Below are positions 1 to 7,970 of a stretch of 64,000 bases of DNA, piece by piece. The DNA is taken from the NCBI GenBank assembly GCA_050942875.1, contig JBMNOD010000003.1:1-64000 (forward strand). Reading direction: 5' to 3'. The DNA is from JAAZAI01 sp050942875 (GTDB lineage: Bacteria > Verrucomicrobiota > Kiritimatiellia > RFP12 > UBA3636). Under the pieces are notes generated by a model. The model saw only the letters and a program-made list of their open reading frames with translations, was not told where the DNA came from and ran no database searches. The position numbers and the translations under genes were made by a program. The stretch's first letter is position 1. Every line of letters starts with the position of its first letter.

Positions 1-5
1 CCCCC

Positions 6-677
6 GTGATCTCCCCCCCCTGGCTTCTCGCCTCAGCCTCGACCTTCCAAATCCCGGCCTTCTCGACCCTCATGGAAAAGGGCGGCGTGGTCATGTGGCC
101 GCTGCTCTTCTGCTCCTTCCTCGGACTCGCCGTCGTGCTCGAACGCCTCGGCGCCTTCCTCGTCTTCGCCGTCGCCGAACGGCGCGCCCGCCACAAGCTC
201 GACCCCATCTACGCCGCGCTCGGCCGCGGCGACGTCGACACCGCCATCGCGCTCGGCCAGGAGGCCGGCCCCGTCGGGCGCTTCCTCGCCCTCGGCCTGA
301 AGCACCGCGAATGCGGCCTCACGCAAGGACTCGAAGACGCCGGCCAGCAAGTGCTCGAACGCCTCCGCAGCGGCCTCGCCATCCTCGACACGCTCGTCAC
401 CCTCTCGCCCATGCTCGGCATCCTCGGCACCGTCACCGGCATCATCGCCTCGTTCGAGCTGCTCGGCGCCTCCACCGTCGGCTCGGACCCCACGGCCGTC
501 TCCGCCGGCATCGCCGAAGCGCTCGTCACCACCGCCGCCGGCCTCGTCATCTCGATCATGGCGCTCATCCCCTTCAACCTGTTCCGCTCGCAGATCGCGC
601 GCTGGGCGCGCAAACTGGAGCGAGCCGGACGCCAATGCGAACGCGCCTGCGCGAAAGGATGCGGCGATGCACCTTGA
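6..677 (+). CDS. exbB: ExbB/TolQ-type proton channel subunit
   Basis: The product is a MotA/TolQ/ExbB-family inner-membrane protein, which with ExbD uses the proton gradient to energise TonB-dependent outer-membrane transport. A first membrane segment follows MEKGGVVMWP (residues ~23-50). Two more lie in the family-typical block beginning LSPMLGILGTVTGII (~135-160) and in the segment near VTTAAGLVISIMALIPF (~180-200). Length, 223 residues, fits the family. The frame opens with GTG at 6, and an ATG at 72 also fits. Because the frame is open at the window edge, the true start may lie outside. It overlaps exbD by 11 bases, and tonB follows, so this is a classic exbB-exbD-tonB operon. Family assignment is secure; the start is not. 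Confidence 0.9.
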   Translation: MISPPWLLASASTFQIPAFSTLMEKGGVVMWPLLFCSFLGLAVVLERLGAFLVFAVAERRARHKLDPIYAALGRGDVDTAIALGQEAGPVGRFLALGLKHRECGLTQGLEDAGQQVLERLRSGLAILDTLVTLSPMLGILGTVTGIIASFELLGASTVGSDPTAVSAGIAEALVTTAAGLVISIMALIPFNLFRSQIARWARKLERAGRQCERACAKGCGDAP

Positions 678-1077
678 CCCCGGCACCCGCGACACCGGCG
701 CCCGCCTCGAAATGACGCCCCTCATGGACGTCATCTTCCTCCTCCTCGTCTTCTTCATCTACGCCATGGCCACCATGACCGTCCACCGCGGCATCGACGT
801 CGCCCTGCCGCAAACCGCCGACGCGCCGCTGCCCGGCGCCCACGCCGTCATCACGCTGGCGGCCGACGGCGGCGCCTGGCTCGAAGGGGAGCCAACCGAC
901 GACGACGCGCTCGTCGCCCGCGTCCTGGCCGACTGCGCCGGCCGCCCCATCCTCATCAGCGCCGACGAGCGCGTGCCCATCGGGCGCGGGCTCGTCCTGC
1001 TCTCGGCGCTCCGCGAAGCCGGCATCGCCGAAGTCGCCTTCCAGACGCGCCCCGCGCCGGAAGCCCCCGCGCCCTGA
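667..1077 (+). CDS. exbD: ExbD/TolR-type biopolymer transport protein
   Basis: A 136-residue ExbD/TolR family protein, the partner of ExbB in the proton-driven motor. Residues ~15-38 hold the family hallmark EMTPLMDVIFLLLVFF: a membrane segment carrying the conserved aspartate (MDVIF) that is protonated during the cycle. The rest is a small periplasmic domain ending in an alanine/proline-rich tail. The start ATG lies inside the end of exbB (11-base overlap), which implies translational coupling. TonB begins 19 bases after the stop. Nothing is missing relative to the family. Confidence 0.92.
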   Translation: MHLDPGTRDTGARLEMTPLMDVIFLLLVFFIYAMATMTVHRGIDVALPQTADAPLPGAHAVITLAADGGAWLEGEPTDDDALVARVLADCAGRPILISADERVPIGRGLVLLSALREAGIAEVAFQTRPAPEAPAP

Positions 1078-1096
1078 AGCGCCCGCCCCGCCCGCC

Positions 1097-1795
1097 ATGT
1101 CCACCGACGGCTCCAGCTCCCCGCTCTGCAAAACCGCCGCGCTTCTGCTCGCCGGCGGTGCGCACGCGCTGCTCTTCGCGCTGGCCGGCCTCGACACGCC
1201 CCCGCCCCCCATCCCCCAACCCGCCGCCACCCGCATCCACATCCTGCCCAGCGCCCCCGCCACCGCCCCCGAGCCCATGCTCCACACCCCGCCGCCACCG
1301 GAGCCTGAGCCCGAAGCCCCGCCACCAGAGCCCGAAGCCCCCGCAGCGGGGGTTCGGGGGCGGCAGCCCCCGTCCTTTGCCCATCCCTCGCCCGCCCCCG
1401 CGCCCGCCCAATCCCCCGCCCCCGAGCCGCCACCCCCCGCCACCTCTCCCGTGGGCGGGCACCCCGTGCCCACCCAATCCCCCGAGGCCGCCCCGGCGGC
1501 CGAAGACGCCGACGGCGCCATCGACGCCCCGCCCGCGCCCCACCGGCCCATCAAGCCCGAATACCCGCTGGAGGCAAAGCAGGAGCAATGGGAAGGCGAC
1601 GTCACCTGCTCCGCCCTCGTCTCCAAGCGCGGGCGCGTGCTCGAAGCCTCCGTCGTGCAGAGCAGCGGCCACGCCATCCTCGACGCCGCCGCCCTGAAGG
1701 CCGTCCGCGCCGCCCGCTTCTCCCCCGCCCTCAAGCGCGGCCGCCCCGTCGAGCTCCGCGTCCGCCTCACCATCGCCTTCCGCCTTAGCGACTAG
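1097..1795 (+). CDS. tonB: TonB family energy transducer with repeat-derived linker
   Basis: A 232-residue TonB-family protein that carries energy from ExbB/ExbD to outer-membrane receptors. Residues ~12-30 form the single N-terminal membrane anchor, ~33-150 a proline/glutamate-rich periplasm-spanning linker, and ~153-232 the TonB C-terminal domain (from KPEYPLEAKQEQWEGDV to a beta strand ending LTIAFRL). The linker contains two segments encoded by repeat DNA that also occurs in spacers: residues ~82-95 from the G-rich hairpin family and ~116-128 (SPVGGHPVPTQSP) from the REP-like palindrome family. Both keep the frame. Third gene of the exbB-exbD-tonB operon; the TonB domain itself looks intact. 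Confidence 0.88.
   Translation: MSTDGSSSPLCKTAALLLAGGAHALLFALAGLDTPPPPIPQPAATRIHILPSAPATAPEPMLHTPPPPEPEPEAPPPEPEAPAAGVRGRQPPSFAHPSPAPAPAQSPAPEPPPPATSPVGGHPVPTQSPEAAPAAEDADGAIDAPPAPHRPIKPEYPLEAKQEQWEGDVTCSALVSKRGRVLEASVVQSSGHAILDAAALKAVRAARFSPALKRGRPVELRVRLTIAFRLSD
1341..1380 (+). repeat. G-rich hairpin repeat (family B) inside tonB
   Basis: A copy of the module ccgcagcgggggttcggggg followed by a C-rich arm and cctttgc. Other copies are at 1845-1882, 5624-5649 and 5677-5717. Here it is translated as part of the TonB proline-rich linker. It can form a strong G/C hairpin. Confidence 0.8.
1448..1477 (+). repeat. REP-like palindrome (family R) copy 1, inside tonB
   Basis: A 30-base copy of the REP-like element with arms gtgggcgggcac and gtgcccacccaa around a ccc loop. 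Most other copies have an 11-bp perfect stem; here one further position is mismatched. It is read in frame within the TonB linker. Confidence 0.85.
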
Positions 1796-1844
1796 CGTGG
1801 CAGGGTGGGGACGCTGGAGCCCGCCGTCCTCGGCGCGAGTGCCT

Positions 1845-1882
1845 CCGCAAACGGGGGTTCGGGGGCCGCCCCCGTCCTTTGC
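1845..1882 (+). repeat. G-rich hairpin repeat (family B) between tonB and the ABC permease
   Basis: This copy lies in the 156-base space between the convergent tonB and FtsX-type permease genes. It has the arms cgggggttcggggg and cgcccccg and the cctttgc end seen in the other copies. It could act as a bidirectional transcription barrier between the convergent genes, but there is no T-run. Confidence 0.7.
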
Positions 1883-1951
1883 CTCCCGCCACCCCGCGCC
1901 ACTCAAGCCCCTAACCCCTGGCCCCTAGCCGCTTCCCTATGCACTCCTCAC

Positions 1952-4762
1952 TCAAAGAGCAATCCGCCTCAGCGGCAGCACCGCCATCGCCAGCGTCATC
2001 GCCACGGCAAACAGCACGCCGCGCCCCACCAGGCGCCACGGCACCACGAGCACGTTCGCCAGCCCCGCCGCCAACTGCGCGCGCGTCACCGCCGTGAACG
2101 ACCAGCCAATCAACAGCCCGGCGACCAGGCTCACCACGATCGCGCTCAACGCCGCCAGCAGCGCCTCCCCCAAAAACAGCCGCGCCAACTGCCCGCGCGT
2201 CAGGCCGATCGCCCGCATCACGTCGATCTCGCGGCGAGAGGCCTTGGCCGACGCCACGAGCAGCGCCGCAATGCCCATCGACGTGATGAGCAGCGACCAG
2301 AACGGCACCCGCGCCATCGTCCCGAGAATCTCGTTGCCGTGGGCGAGGGTGCCTTCCGCGATCTCGTCGCGATGATGCACCTTCAGCGCGTTGACGCCGC
2401 GGGTCAACGGACGCGACCGCTTCGCGTTGGCCGCGTCGATCGCGCCCGTGAGCGAGGCGTCCAGCCGCACCGTCGCCTGGAGCGGATGAAGCGCCGCCAG
2501 GTCCGGCGCCAGGTTCAGCCAGAAGAAGTAGATCGTGTCCGGGTTGCCCGTCATCGACCGCGCCACCGCCTCGCTCGTGAAGACCATGCCGACCGTCGCC
2601 TGCATGTTCGCCGTGCTTTCCGTGCGCGCGCCGTCCAGGCGCCCCGCACGCGACCGCACGTTGGCGCGCGAGGTCACGAGGTGCCAGTTCAAATCGAGCA
2701 CGCCCACGATCTTCAGCATCCGGTCGCCCACGCCAATGGCGTCGCCAAAGCGCAGCCCCGTCAGGCGCAAGAGCATCTCCGGCACGAGGCAGGCATCGCC
2801 CGCGCGCAGTCGCGCCGCCGCCTCCGCCGGGGCGCCCTCGACGAAGCGGAACCGCGCCAGCGGCGACGCGCCGCCAAAGGCGCGTTCGGGATCGACGCCG
2901 AAGACCAGAACCAAATCGCTCTTCAACGGCGGCAGCCCCGCCTGCCGCGCCGCCTCGACCGTCGACGGCGCCAAGGGGAACTGCGACGCCTCGATCGGCA
3001 GCGCCGGCGGCGCCACGCCCGGCGCTGCCGCCGCCGCCGCGAACGCCTCGGCATCCAGCCCGTTGGGCAGCACCGAGACGATCACATCCGGCCACTCGGG
3101 CGACGGCACGTAGGACGACATCAGCGACCCGCCCCAAATGTGGATGGCGATGAACGTGCCCAGCCCCAGCGCCAGGGTCATGACCGTGCCACCGGCCCGC
3201 CCCGGCGCCCGGCTGAGCCGACGCGAAAGCAGCCGCGGATCAAGGCGCAGAATCCAGCCCAGCGGCGCCAGAAACACCGCCTCCACCCCCCGCATCAGCG
3301 CATGCAGGCAGAGTGCCGACCCCGCCACAAAGGCCGGCAGCCCCACCGCCACCATCAAGGCCAGCCGCCGCTTCGGCGTGATGTCGAAGGGAAGCGCCAG
3401 CAAGACGATGGGCAGCATCAGCGCAAGCCCCGGCAGCGTCCGGGAAGCCGAAACCCGCCGCACCTCGGACGGCGCGCCCTGCGTGACTTCCAGCGGCGCG
3501 ATCTTCGCCGTGCGCAGGATCGGCGCGACCGCGGCGGCCAGCGCCGTCGCCAGCGCCAGGCCGCCCGTCGAAACCACGGCGCGCCAGTCGAGATGCACCA
3601 CGCGCGGCAGCTCGGCGGAACCCTCCGCCAGCAGAAAGACCTGGACCAGCGCCGTCGCCGCCAGCAGCCCCAGCGCCCAGCCTGACACGGCCAGCGCCGC
3701 CGTCTCGCCCAGCATCAACGCCGCCGCCCCGCCGCGCGTCATGCCCACGCAGCGCAGCATCGCGATGCGCCGCCGGTGCTCGGCAATCCCCATCGTCAGC
3801 ACCGCGACGAGCATGAACGCCGCCGTGATGAACGCCAGCGACAGCGACAGCGGAAGCTGCCGCATCAGGTTCGCCGTCGTGTCCGACCGGAACCGATCCG
3901 CCACCGCCTCGCGCGTCGTGAACGTGCAGCCGCCCGCCTCGGGAACCGACGCCAGCAGCGTCTCCAGCGCGTCAAGCCCCCGCCCCGCCGCCGGCGCGCA
4001 AAGCGCCAGCGTCGGCCCCTGGGGGCCGCGTGGATTCAGCCGCGCCATCGCCGCCATCGCGCCGGCCGTCGTGTAGCACGACGGAAACGCCTTCACCAGC
4101 GTGTCCGCCCGATACAGCCCGACGATCCTCAGCGTCACCGTGCCGTTTTGCAGCAGCACCGGCAGCTCGGAACCCAGTTCCGGCACCGGCACATGCCGTT
4201 CTTCAAAGAGCGCCGCGTTGAAGGCGGCCTCCGACGCCGCGGCGACCGGATCGGGCCACCGCCCCCGCTCCAGCACATGCGATTCAAGGAGCGGACGCCC
4301 CGCCGCCGGCATCTCGGCCAACGCGCCGACGAGCGGCGGCCCCTGCAAGACCCTGCCACCGGGGCGGATGTCGAGTGGCGCGGTCTGGACCGTGACAAAC
4401 ACGGCCTCCAGCACGTTCGTCGCCGCCGCCAGCGCCGAGCGCAGCGACGCCGGCAACGCGCCCGCGACCGCAGGCCGACGGCGGAACCCGACCGTGGCGT
4501 CCGCGCTCGCGCGGACGCCGCCCTCCCCCTGCTGCGCCTGCGGCGCCGCCCCCCGCCGCGGCCCCGCGGCGGGGCCGACGACCCAGGCCGAGTACGGCGC
4601 GGTGGCGCGCGCCACCGCCTCGTCGGCCTGCGACTGCGCCGTCGTGGCCAGCACGACGTGCCAGCCCAGCAGCGCCACCGCGGCCGCGACGCCGAGGACG
4701 GCGGTCGCGGCGCGCACCTTTTCACGGGACAGCGTCCGCAAGACGAGATTCAGCGTCAGCAT
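1952..4762 (-). CDS. FtsX-type ABC transporter permease (two FtsX domains)
   Basis: A 936-residue inner-membrane permease of the MacB/LolC/FtsX class, which moves substrates such as lipoproteins or peptides from the inner membrane outward. The start at 4762 (MLTLNLVLRTLSREKVR) sits 4 bases after the stop of the ATPase gene; a longer frame upstream overlaps that gene. The first membrane helix is at ~20-40, followed by a large periplasmic domain. A first FtsX block begins LSLAFITAAFMLVAVLTMGI with the cytoplasmic MLRCVGMTRG loop, then mid-protein helices. A second FtsX block near the C-terminus contains the matching loop REIDVMRAIGLTRGQLARL. Two FtsX domains in one chain is the long form of the family. 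The substrate cannot be told. Confidence 0.85.
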   Translation of the reverse strand: MLTLNLVLRTLSREKVRAATAVLGVAAAVALLGWHVVLATTAQSQADEAVARATAPYSAWVVGPAAGPRRGAAPQAQQGEGGVRASADATVGFRRRPAVAGALPASLRSALAAATNVLEAVFVTVQTAPLDIRPGGRVLQGPPLVGALAEMPAAGRPLLESHVLERGRWPDPVAAASEAAFNAALFEERHVPVPELGSELPVLLQNGTVTLRIVGLYRADTLVKAFPSCYTTAGAMAAMARLNPRGPQGPTLALCAPAAGRGLDALETLLASVPEAGGCTFTTREAVADRFRSDTTANLMRQLPLSLSLAFITAAFMLVAVLTMGIAEHRRRIAMLRCVGMTRGGAAALMLGETAALAVSGWALGLLAATALVQVFLLAEGSAELPRVVHLDWRAVVSTGGLALATALAAAVAPILRTAKIAPLEVTQGAPSEVRRVSASRTLPGLALMLPIVLLALPFDITPKRRLALMVAVGLPAFVAGSALCLHALMRGVEAVFLAPLGWILRLDPRLLSRRLSRAPGRAGGTVMTLALGLGTFIAIHIWGGSLMSSYVPSPEWPDVIVSVLPNGLDAEAFAAAAAAPGVAPPALPIEASQFPLAPSTVEAARQAGLPPLKSDLVLVFGVDPERAFGGASPLARFRFVEGAPAEAAARLRAGDACLVPEMLLRLTGLRFGDAIGVGDRMLKIVGVLDLNWHLVTSRANVRSRAGRLDGARTESTANMQATVGMVFTSEAVARSMTGNPDTIYFFWLNLAPDLAALHPLQATVRLDASLTGAIDAANAKRSRPLTRGVNALKVHHRDEIAEGTLAHGNEILGTMARVPFWSLLITSMGIAALLVASAKASRREIDVMRAIGLTRGQLARLFLGEALLAALSAIVVSLVAGLLIGWSFTAVTRAQLAAGLANVLVVPWRLVGRGVLFAVAMTLAMAVLPLRRIAL

Positions 4763-4766
4763 GGCG

Positions 4767-5513
4767 TCACTCCGCGCGCATGGCGGCCAGGTAGCGCTCG
4801 GCGACGCGCGCCGGACTGCCCTGGCTTTCAAAACTGTCCATGAACCGCCCATCCCGCAAGATGTGGATGCGCTCGGCGGCGCTGGCCACGACGGGGTCGT
4901 GCGTCACCATCAGGATCGCGCACCCCGTCTCGCCATTCAAGCGCTTCATCAACGCGCAGAAATCCTGCGCGGCAGGCGAATCCAGGTTGCCCGTCGGTTC
5001 GTCCGCCAGGACGACCGTCGGCTTGCACACCAGCGCCCGCGCGATGGCGACCCGCTGCCGCTCCCCGCCGCTCAGCGCGGCGGGGAAGTGCCGCCGCCGC
5101 CCGGCGATGCCGAGCGCGTCCATCAGCGCCGCCACCCGCCCCTCCTCGCCGCGCCGCCGATCCAGCAGGAGCGGCAGCGCGATGTTCTCCTCCGCCGTCA
5201 GCGTCGGAATCAGGTTGTAGTCCTGGAAGATCAGCCCCACATGCCGCCGCCGGAAGACCGTGGCCTCCCGGTCGGACATCCCGACGATGTCCTGCGCCCC
5301 GATCCGGATCGCGCCCGCATCCGGCGCCAGCAGCCCCGCGGCCAGATGGAGCAGCGTGCTCTTCCCCGAGCCGCTCGGCCCCATGACCGCCTCGAACCTG
5401 CCCCTCGGCAGCTTGAAATCCAGGTTTCGGATGACATGGATGGCCGCCTCGTCCTTCCCGAACGACTTCTCCACGCCCTCCAACGCGACAGCGACGACAG
5501 ATTCTTGCATCAT
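4767..5513 (-). CDS. LolD/MacB-type ABC transporter ATP-binding protein
   Basis: A 248-residue ABC ATPase that powers the adjacent FtsX-type permease. Visible motifs are Walker A GPSGSGKST, Q-loop near LIFQDYNLIPTLTAEENI, signature LSGGERQRVAIARAL, Walker B VVLADEPTGNLDSP and H-loop MVTHDP. The order and the DEPTGNLDS form are typical of the LolD/MacB/FtsE group. The start at 5513 (MMQESVVAVALEGVEKSFG) is chosen because the family N-terminus begins there; the open frame runs ~130 codons further upstream through repeat DNA that does not resemble protein. Cotranscribed with the permease 4 bases downstream. Confidence 0.9.
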   Translation of the reverse strand: MMQESVVAVALEGVEKSFGKDEAAIHVIRNLDFKLPRGRFEAVMGPSGSGKSTLLHLAAGLLAPDAGAIRIGAQDIVGMSDREATVFRRRHVGLIFQDYNLIPTLTAEENIALPLLLDRRRGEEGRVAALMDALGIAGRRRHFPAALSGGERQRVAIARALVCKPTVVLADEPTGNLDSPAAQDFCALMKRLNGETGCAILMVTHDPVVASAAERIHILRDGRFMDSFESQGSPARVAERYLAAMRAE

Positions 5514-5555
5514 TTTCACACCGGTGTTGATCTTTCCCCTATCAACGCCCCCCGC

Positions 5556-5586
5556 CCCAAAAAGGTTCAAAATGAACCTTTTTGGG
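5556..5586. repeat. Perfect 14-bp inverted repeat upstream of the ABC ATPase
   Basis: The arms cccaaaaaggttca and tgaacctttttggg are exact reverse complements separated by aaa. The centre lies about 58 bases upstream of the ATPase start, so it could be an operator or a transcript hairpin in the leader. It resembles in composition the tttttggggNNccccaaaaa palindromes elsewhere in the window, but its central arms differ. Confidence 0.75.
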
Positions 5587-5589
5587 AAG

Positions 5590-5717
5590 AGAGGAGAGCG
5601 TAGAGCGCAGAGAGAAGTGTTGACGGGGGTTCGGGGGCGGCAGCCCCGGCAGCGGCGGCTCGGCAGCGGTGCGCCCCCGCAGCGGGGGTTCGGGGGCGGT
5701 GCGCCCCCGTCCTTTGC
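5590..5717 (+). repeat. Composite repeat: purine-rich tract plus two G-rich hairpins
   Basis: Most of the 437-base gap between the ABC ATPase (-) and the FrhB-like gene (+). A purine-rich tract (gagagcgtagagcgcagaga, 5594-5613) is followed by two family B hairpins (5624-5649 and 5677-5717). The same order, purine tract then G-rich hairpin, occurs inside the GT4 gene at 15390-15449 and, reversed or variant, at 14851-14910 and 30235-30288. No gene is evident. Confidence 0.7.
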
Positions 5718-5821
5718 AAAAGCCGCAACCCACGCCCCCCTCTTGATGCGCGCCCTCCGCGGCGCGCACCTCCCCAGCCCACGCCCCGCGAAAGCCCCCC
5801 TTCGGCTTCCTCTCGCGCTCT

Positions 5822-5851
5822 CCCGTGGGTGGGATCCCCGTGCCCACCCAA
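5822..5851 (+). repeat. REP-like palindrome (family R) copy 2
   Basis: A copy with arms gtgggtgggatc and gtgcccacccaa. It lies in the spacer upstream of the FrhB-like gene and is the only copy in the window that is clearly intergenic. Confidence 0.8.
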
Positions 5852-5894
5852 ACCCTGTCGGCTTGCCGCTCGGGCATGCCCGGCAACAAGCCGA

Positions 5895-5923
5895 TTGCCC
5901 CCGCCGCCGCAATCCGCTATACT
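5895..5923 (+). promoter_or_regulatory. Sigma70-like promoter for the FrhB-like gene
   Basis: TTGCCC (5895-5900), a 17-base spacer and TATACT (5918-5923), close to the consensus hexamers and spacing. The start codon at 5951 would leave a leader of about 20 bases. It is the best-formed promoter in the first 10 kb and probably drives the plus-strand polysaccharide genes. Confidence 0.65.
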
Positions 5924-5950
5924 TTGAGCATCATTTCTGGAAAGCCCTCC

Positions 5951-7303
5951 ATGCCACCAACCAACATGCGCCAACACGGATTCTGCGATTCAGCGACATG
6001 CGCCTCGTGCGGATGTTGCGTCTACCTCTCGGGCGAACCCCAGGCGCGCATGATCCCCACGCTCAATGGCTATAAACCCGAATTCCCCGCAGGCTTCTCC
6101 TTTGACGATCAAACCCCGCGCATCTGCCCCGGCCTCGGCATCCACTACCCCGACACCTACCAGGCCCACTACGGTCGCCATCCCGACAACTGGTTGACGG
6201 GCATCGTCCAAAAAGTCCGCACGGGCTACGCCTCGGATCCCGCCATCCGCCTCGCGGGCGCGTCCGGCGGCGTCATCACCCGCACGCTCCTGCACCTGCT
6301 TGAATCCGGTCGCATCGACGGTGCCATTCTCGCCAAGCAAGGCGACCCCGCACCCTTGGAAGCCTCTCCCGTCATCGCCACCACCCCCGACGACATCCTC
6401 GGTTGCGCCGGCTCCGTTTACATCGCCGTCCCCATGATCCCCGCGCTGGCCAGGCTGGCCCCCGGGAAGCGCTACGCCTTCGTCGGCACGCCCGAGCAAA
6501 CCGCCGCCTTGCGCGCGCTTCAGCAGATCGGCGACGCCCGCGCCAGGCAAATCGCCTACGTCCTCGGCCCCTACACGGGAACCGCGCTCACCCCGCAAGC
6601 GCTCCTCTACTACCTGCGCTCCAACCGCATCAAGCCGGACGACCCCGTCACGAGCGTCAAATGGCGTGCGGGCGAATGGCCGGGCTATCTCGAAATCACC
6701 ACCGCAAGCGGCGTCGCCCTCCGCTCCCCCAAAGTTTACTACAACTTCTTGATCCCCTTCTTCGTCACCACCACCAGCCTGCTCAGCATGGATTTCTGCA
6801 ACGAATTCTGCGACTTGGCCGTCGGCGACGCCTGGTCGCCGAAATTCGAAAATGCCAGACAAGGCGGCGTTTCCGTCGTGGCCACCCGAACACCCGAAAT
6901 GGAGGCGATCATCCAGGAGATGGAAGCCAAGGGGCTGCTCGTCCTCACGCAGGAAGACCCGCTGAAAGCGGGCGACATGCACGGACACATGCTTGACTTC
7001 AAGAAGCGGGGCGGCTACCTTCGCTGCCGCATGCGGCGGTTTTTCGGCAAGTCCGCCCCCGACTACGGCTACGCCCCGAAACGCATCGCCGCCGCCCGCA
7101 AGCTCGTCGAATGCGTCATCAGCTTCATTTTCACCTGCTGCCGCACCCGCCCCGCCCGCTGGCTCGTCTGTCAAATCCCGGAGAAATGGCTTGGCCCCGC
7201 CTTCAACCGCCTCCGCCTGACGTGGAAAGCCATCAGCCGCCCCACCAAACGCAAAGGGCTGACCAATTACGAAGTCGAGATCAAATCCTTTAGTAGTAAG
7301 TAA
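5951..7303 (+). CDS. FrhB/FdhB-family iron-sulfur protein (coenzyme F420 hydrogenase beta-subunit-like)
   Basis: A 450-residue protein of the FrhB_FdhB family. Such proteins carry Fe-S and flavin domains in F420 enzymes, but members also occur in exopolysaccharide clusters, often near polysaccharide pyruvyl transferases, where their reaction is unknown. The N-terminus has a cysteine cluster (FCDSATCASCGCCVYLS), giving Cys spacing suitable for an Fe-S centre. A central FrhB-type region follows from GASGGVITRTLLHLLESG, with further family blocks at CAGSVYIAVPMIPALA and SMDFCNEFCDLAVGDAWSP. The start at 5951 (MPPTNMRQHGF) follows the promoter at 5895-5923; 5966 is an alternative. The position at the head of glycosyltransferase genes suggests a role in modifying a surface glycan. 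Confidence 0.75.
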   Translation: MPPTNMRQHGFCDSATCASCGCCVYLSGEPQARMIPTLNGYKPEFPAGFSFDDQTPRICPGLGIHYPDTYQAHYGRHPDNWLTGIVQKVRTGYASDPAIRLAGASGGVITRTLLHLLESGRIDGAILAKQGDPAPLEASPVIATTPDDILGCAGSVYIAVPMIPALARLAPGKRYAFVGTPEQTAALRALQQIGDARARQIAYVLGPYTGTALTPQALLYYLRSNRIKPDDPVTSVKWRAGEWPGYLEITTASGVALRSPKVYYNFLIPFFVTTTSLLSMDFCNEFCDLAVGDAWSPKFENARQGGVSVVATRTPEMEAIIQEMEAKGLLVLTQEDPLKAGDMHGHMLDFKKRGGYLRCRMRRFFGKSAPDYGYAPKRIAAARKLVECVISFIFTCCRTRPARWLVCQIPEKWLGPAFNRLRLTWKAISRPTKRKGLTNYEVEIKSFSSK

Positions 7304-7965
7304 CGTAGATTTCGTGGATTATTGCGGCTCTACCGCGCCGCTAGATTCAGAGTTTTTCTCCATGAACCCCATCGCCATGTCCATAGCAACCCAATCATCT
7401 AATCGAGGCGGCAGCCTCGAAACAATACACTTAATCCACGTTGACCAAACACCCCCTTTCACTGTAAGTTTTTAACGTAGATTCAGTAGATTGTTGCGGC
7501 TCTACCGCGCCGCTCGAATCAGAGTTTTCAATCCATGAACACAAACCACTACTTCTACATCGTCATGCCATCTGATCGAGGCGGTAGCCTCGAAACAATA
7601 CACTTAATCCACGTTGACCAATCACCCCCTTTCACTGTAAGTTTTTAACGTAGATTTAATAGATTGTTGCGGCTCTACCGCGCCGCTCGAATCAGAGTTT
7701 TCAATCCATGAACACAAACCACTACTTCTACATCGTCATGCCATCTGATCGAGGCGGTAGCCTCGAAACAATACACTTAATCCACGTTGACCAAACACCC
7801 CCCCCTTCACTGTAAGTTTTAACGTAGATTCAGTAGATTGTTGCGGCTCTACCGCGCCGCTCAAATCGGAGTTTTCAATCCATGAACCCCATCGCCACGT
7901 CCATAGCAACCCAATCATCTGATCGAGGCGGTAGCCTCGAAACAATACACTTAATCTACGTTTTT
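7302..7965. repeat. Four tandem ~173-bp units, each an imperfect palindrome
   Basis: Units begin at 7302, 7474, 7647 and 7821 (periods 172, 173 and 174); the last lacks the spacer. Each starts aacgtagattcagtagattg followed by cggctctaccgcgccgctcga, and ends with tcgaggcggtagcctcgaa and a tail reading ttaatccacgtt. The end is an imperfect reverse complement of the start over about 40 bases, so each unit can fold as a large hairpin. Spacers carry ccctttcactgtaagttttt. No ORF is credible inside. This fills the 667-base gap before the heparinase-like gene, and the last unit ends 6 bases before its ATG. Confidence 0.85.
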
Positions 7966-7970
7966 GCACC

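Noticed and set aside
4763..4852. An N-terminal extension of the FtsX-type permease.
   Set aside because: It would lie inside the ATPase gene and lacks any feature; the methionine at 4762 begins a typical N-terminal amphipathic and membrane segment.
7302..7965. An integron attC array, because the units are imperfect palindromes with ...aac and gtt... ends.
   Set aside because: The ends do not fit the RYYYAAC and GTTRRRY core sites well, no cassette genes lie between units, and no integrase gene is present. It is kept only as a possibility in the finding.
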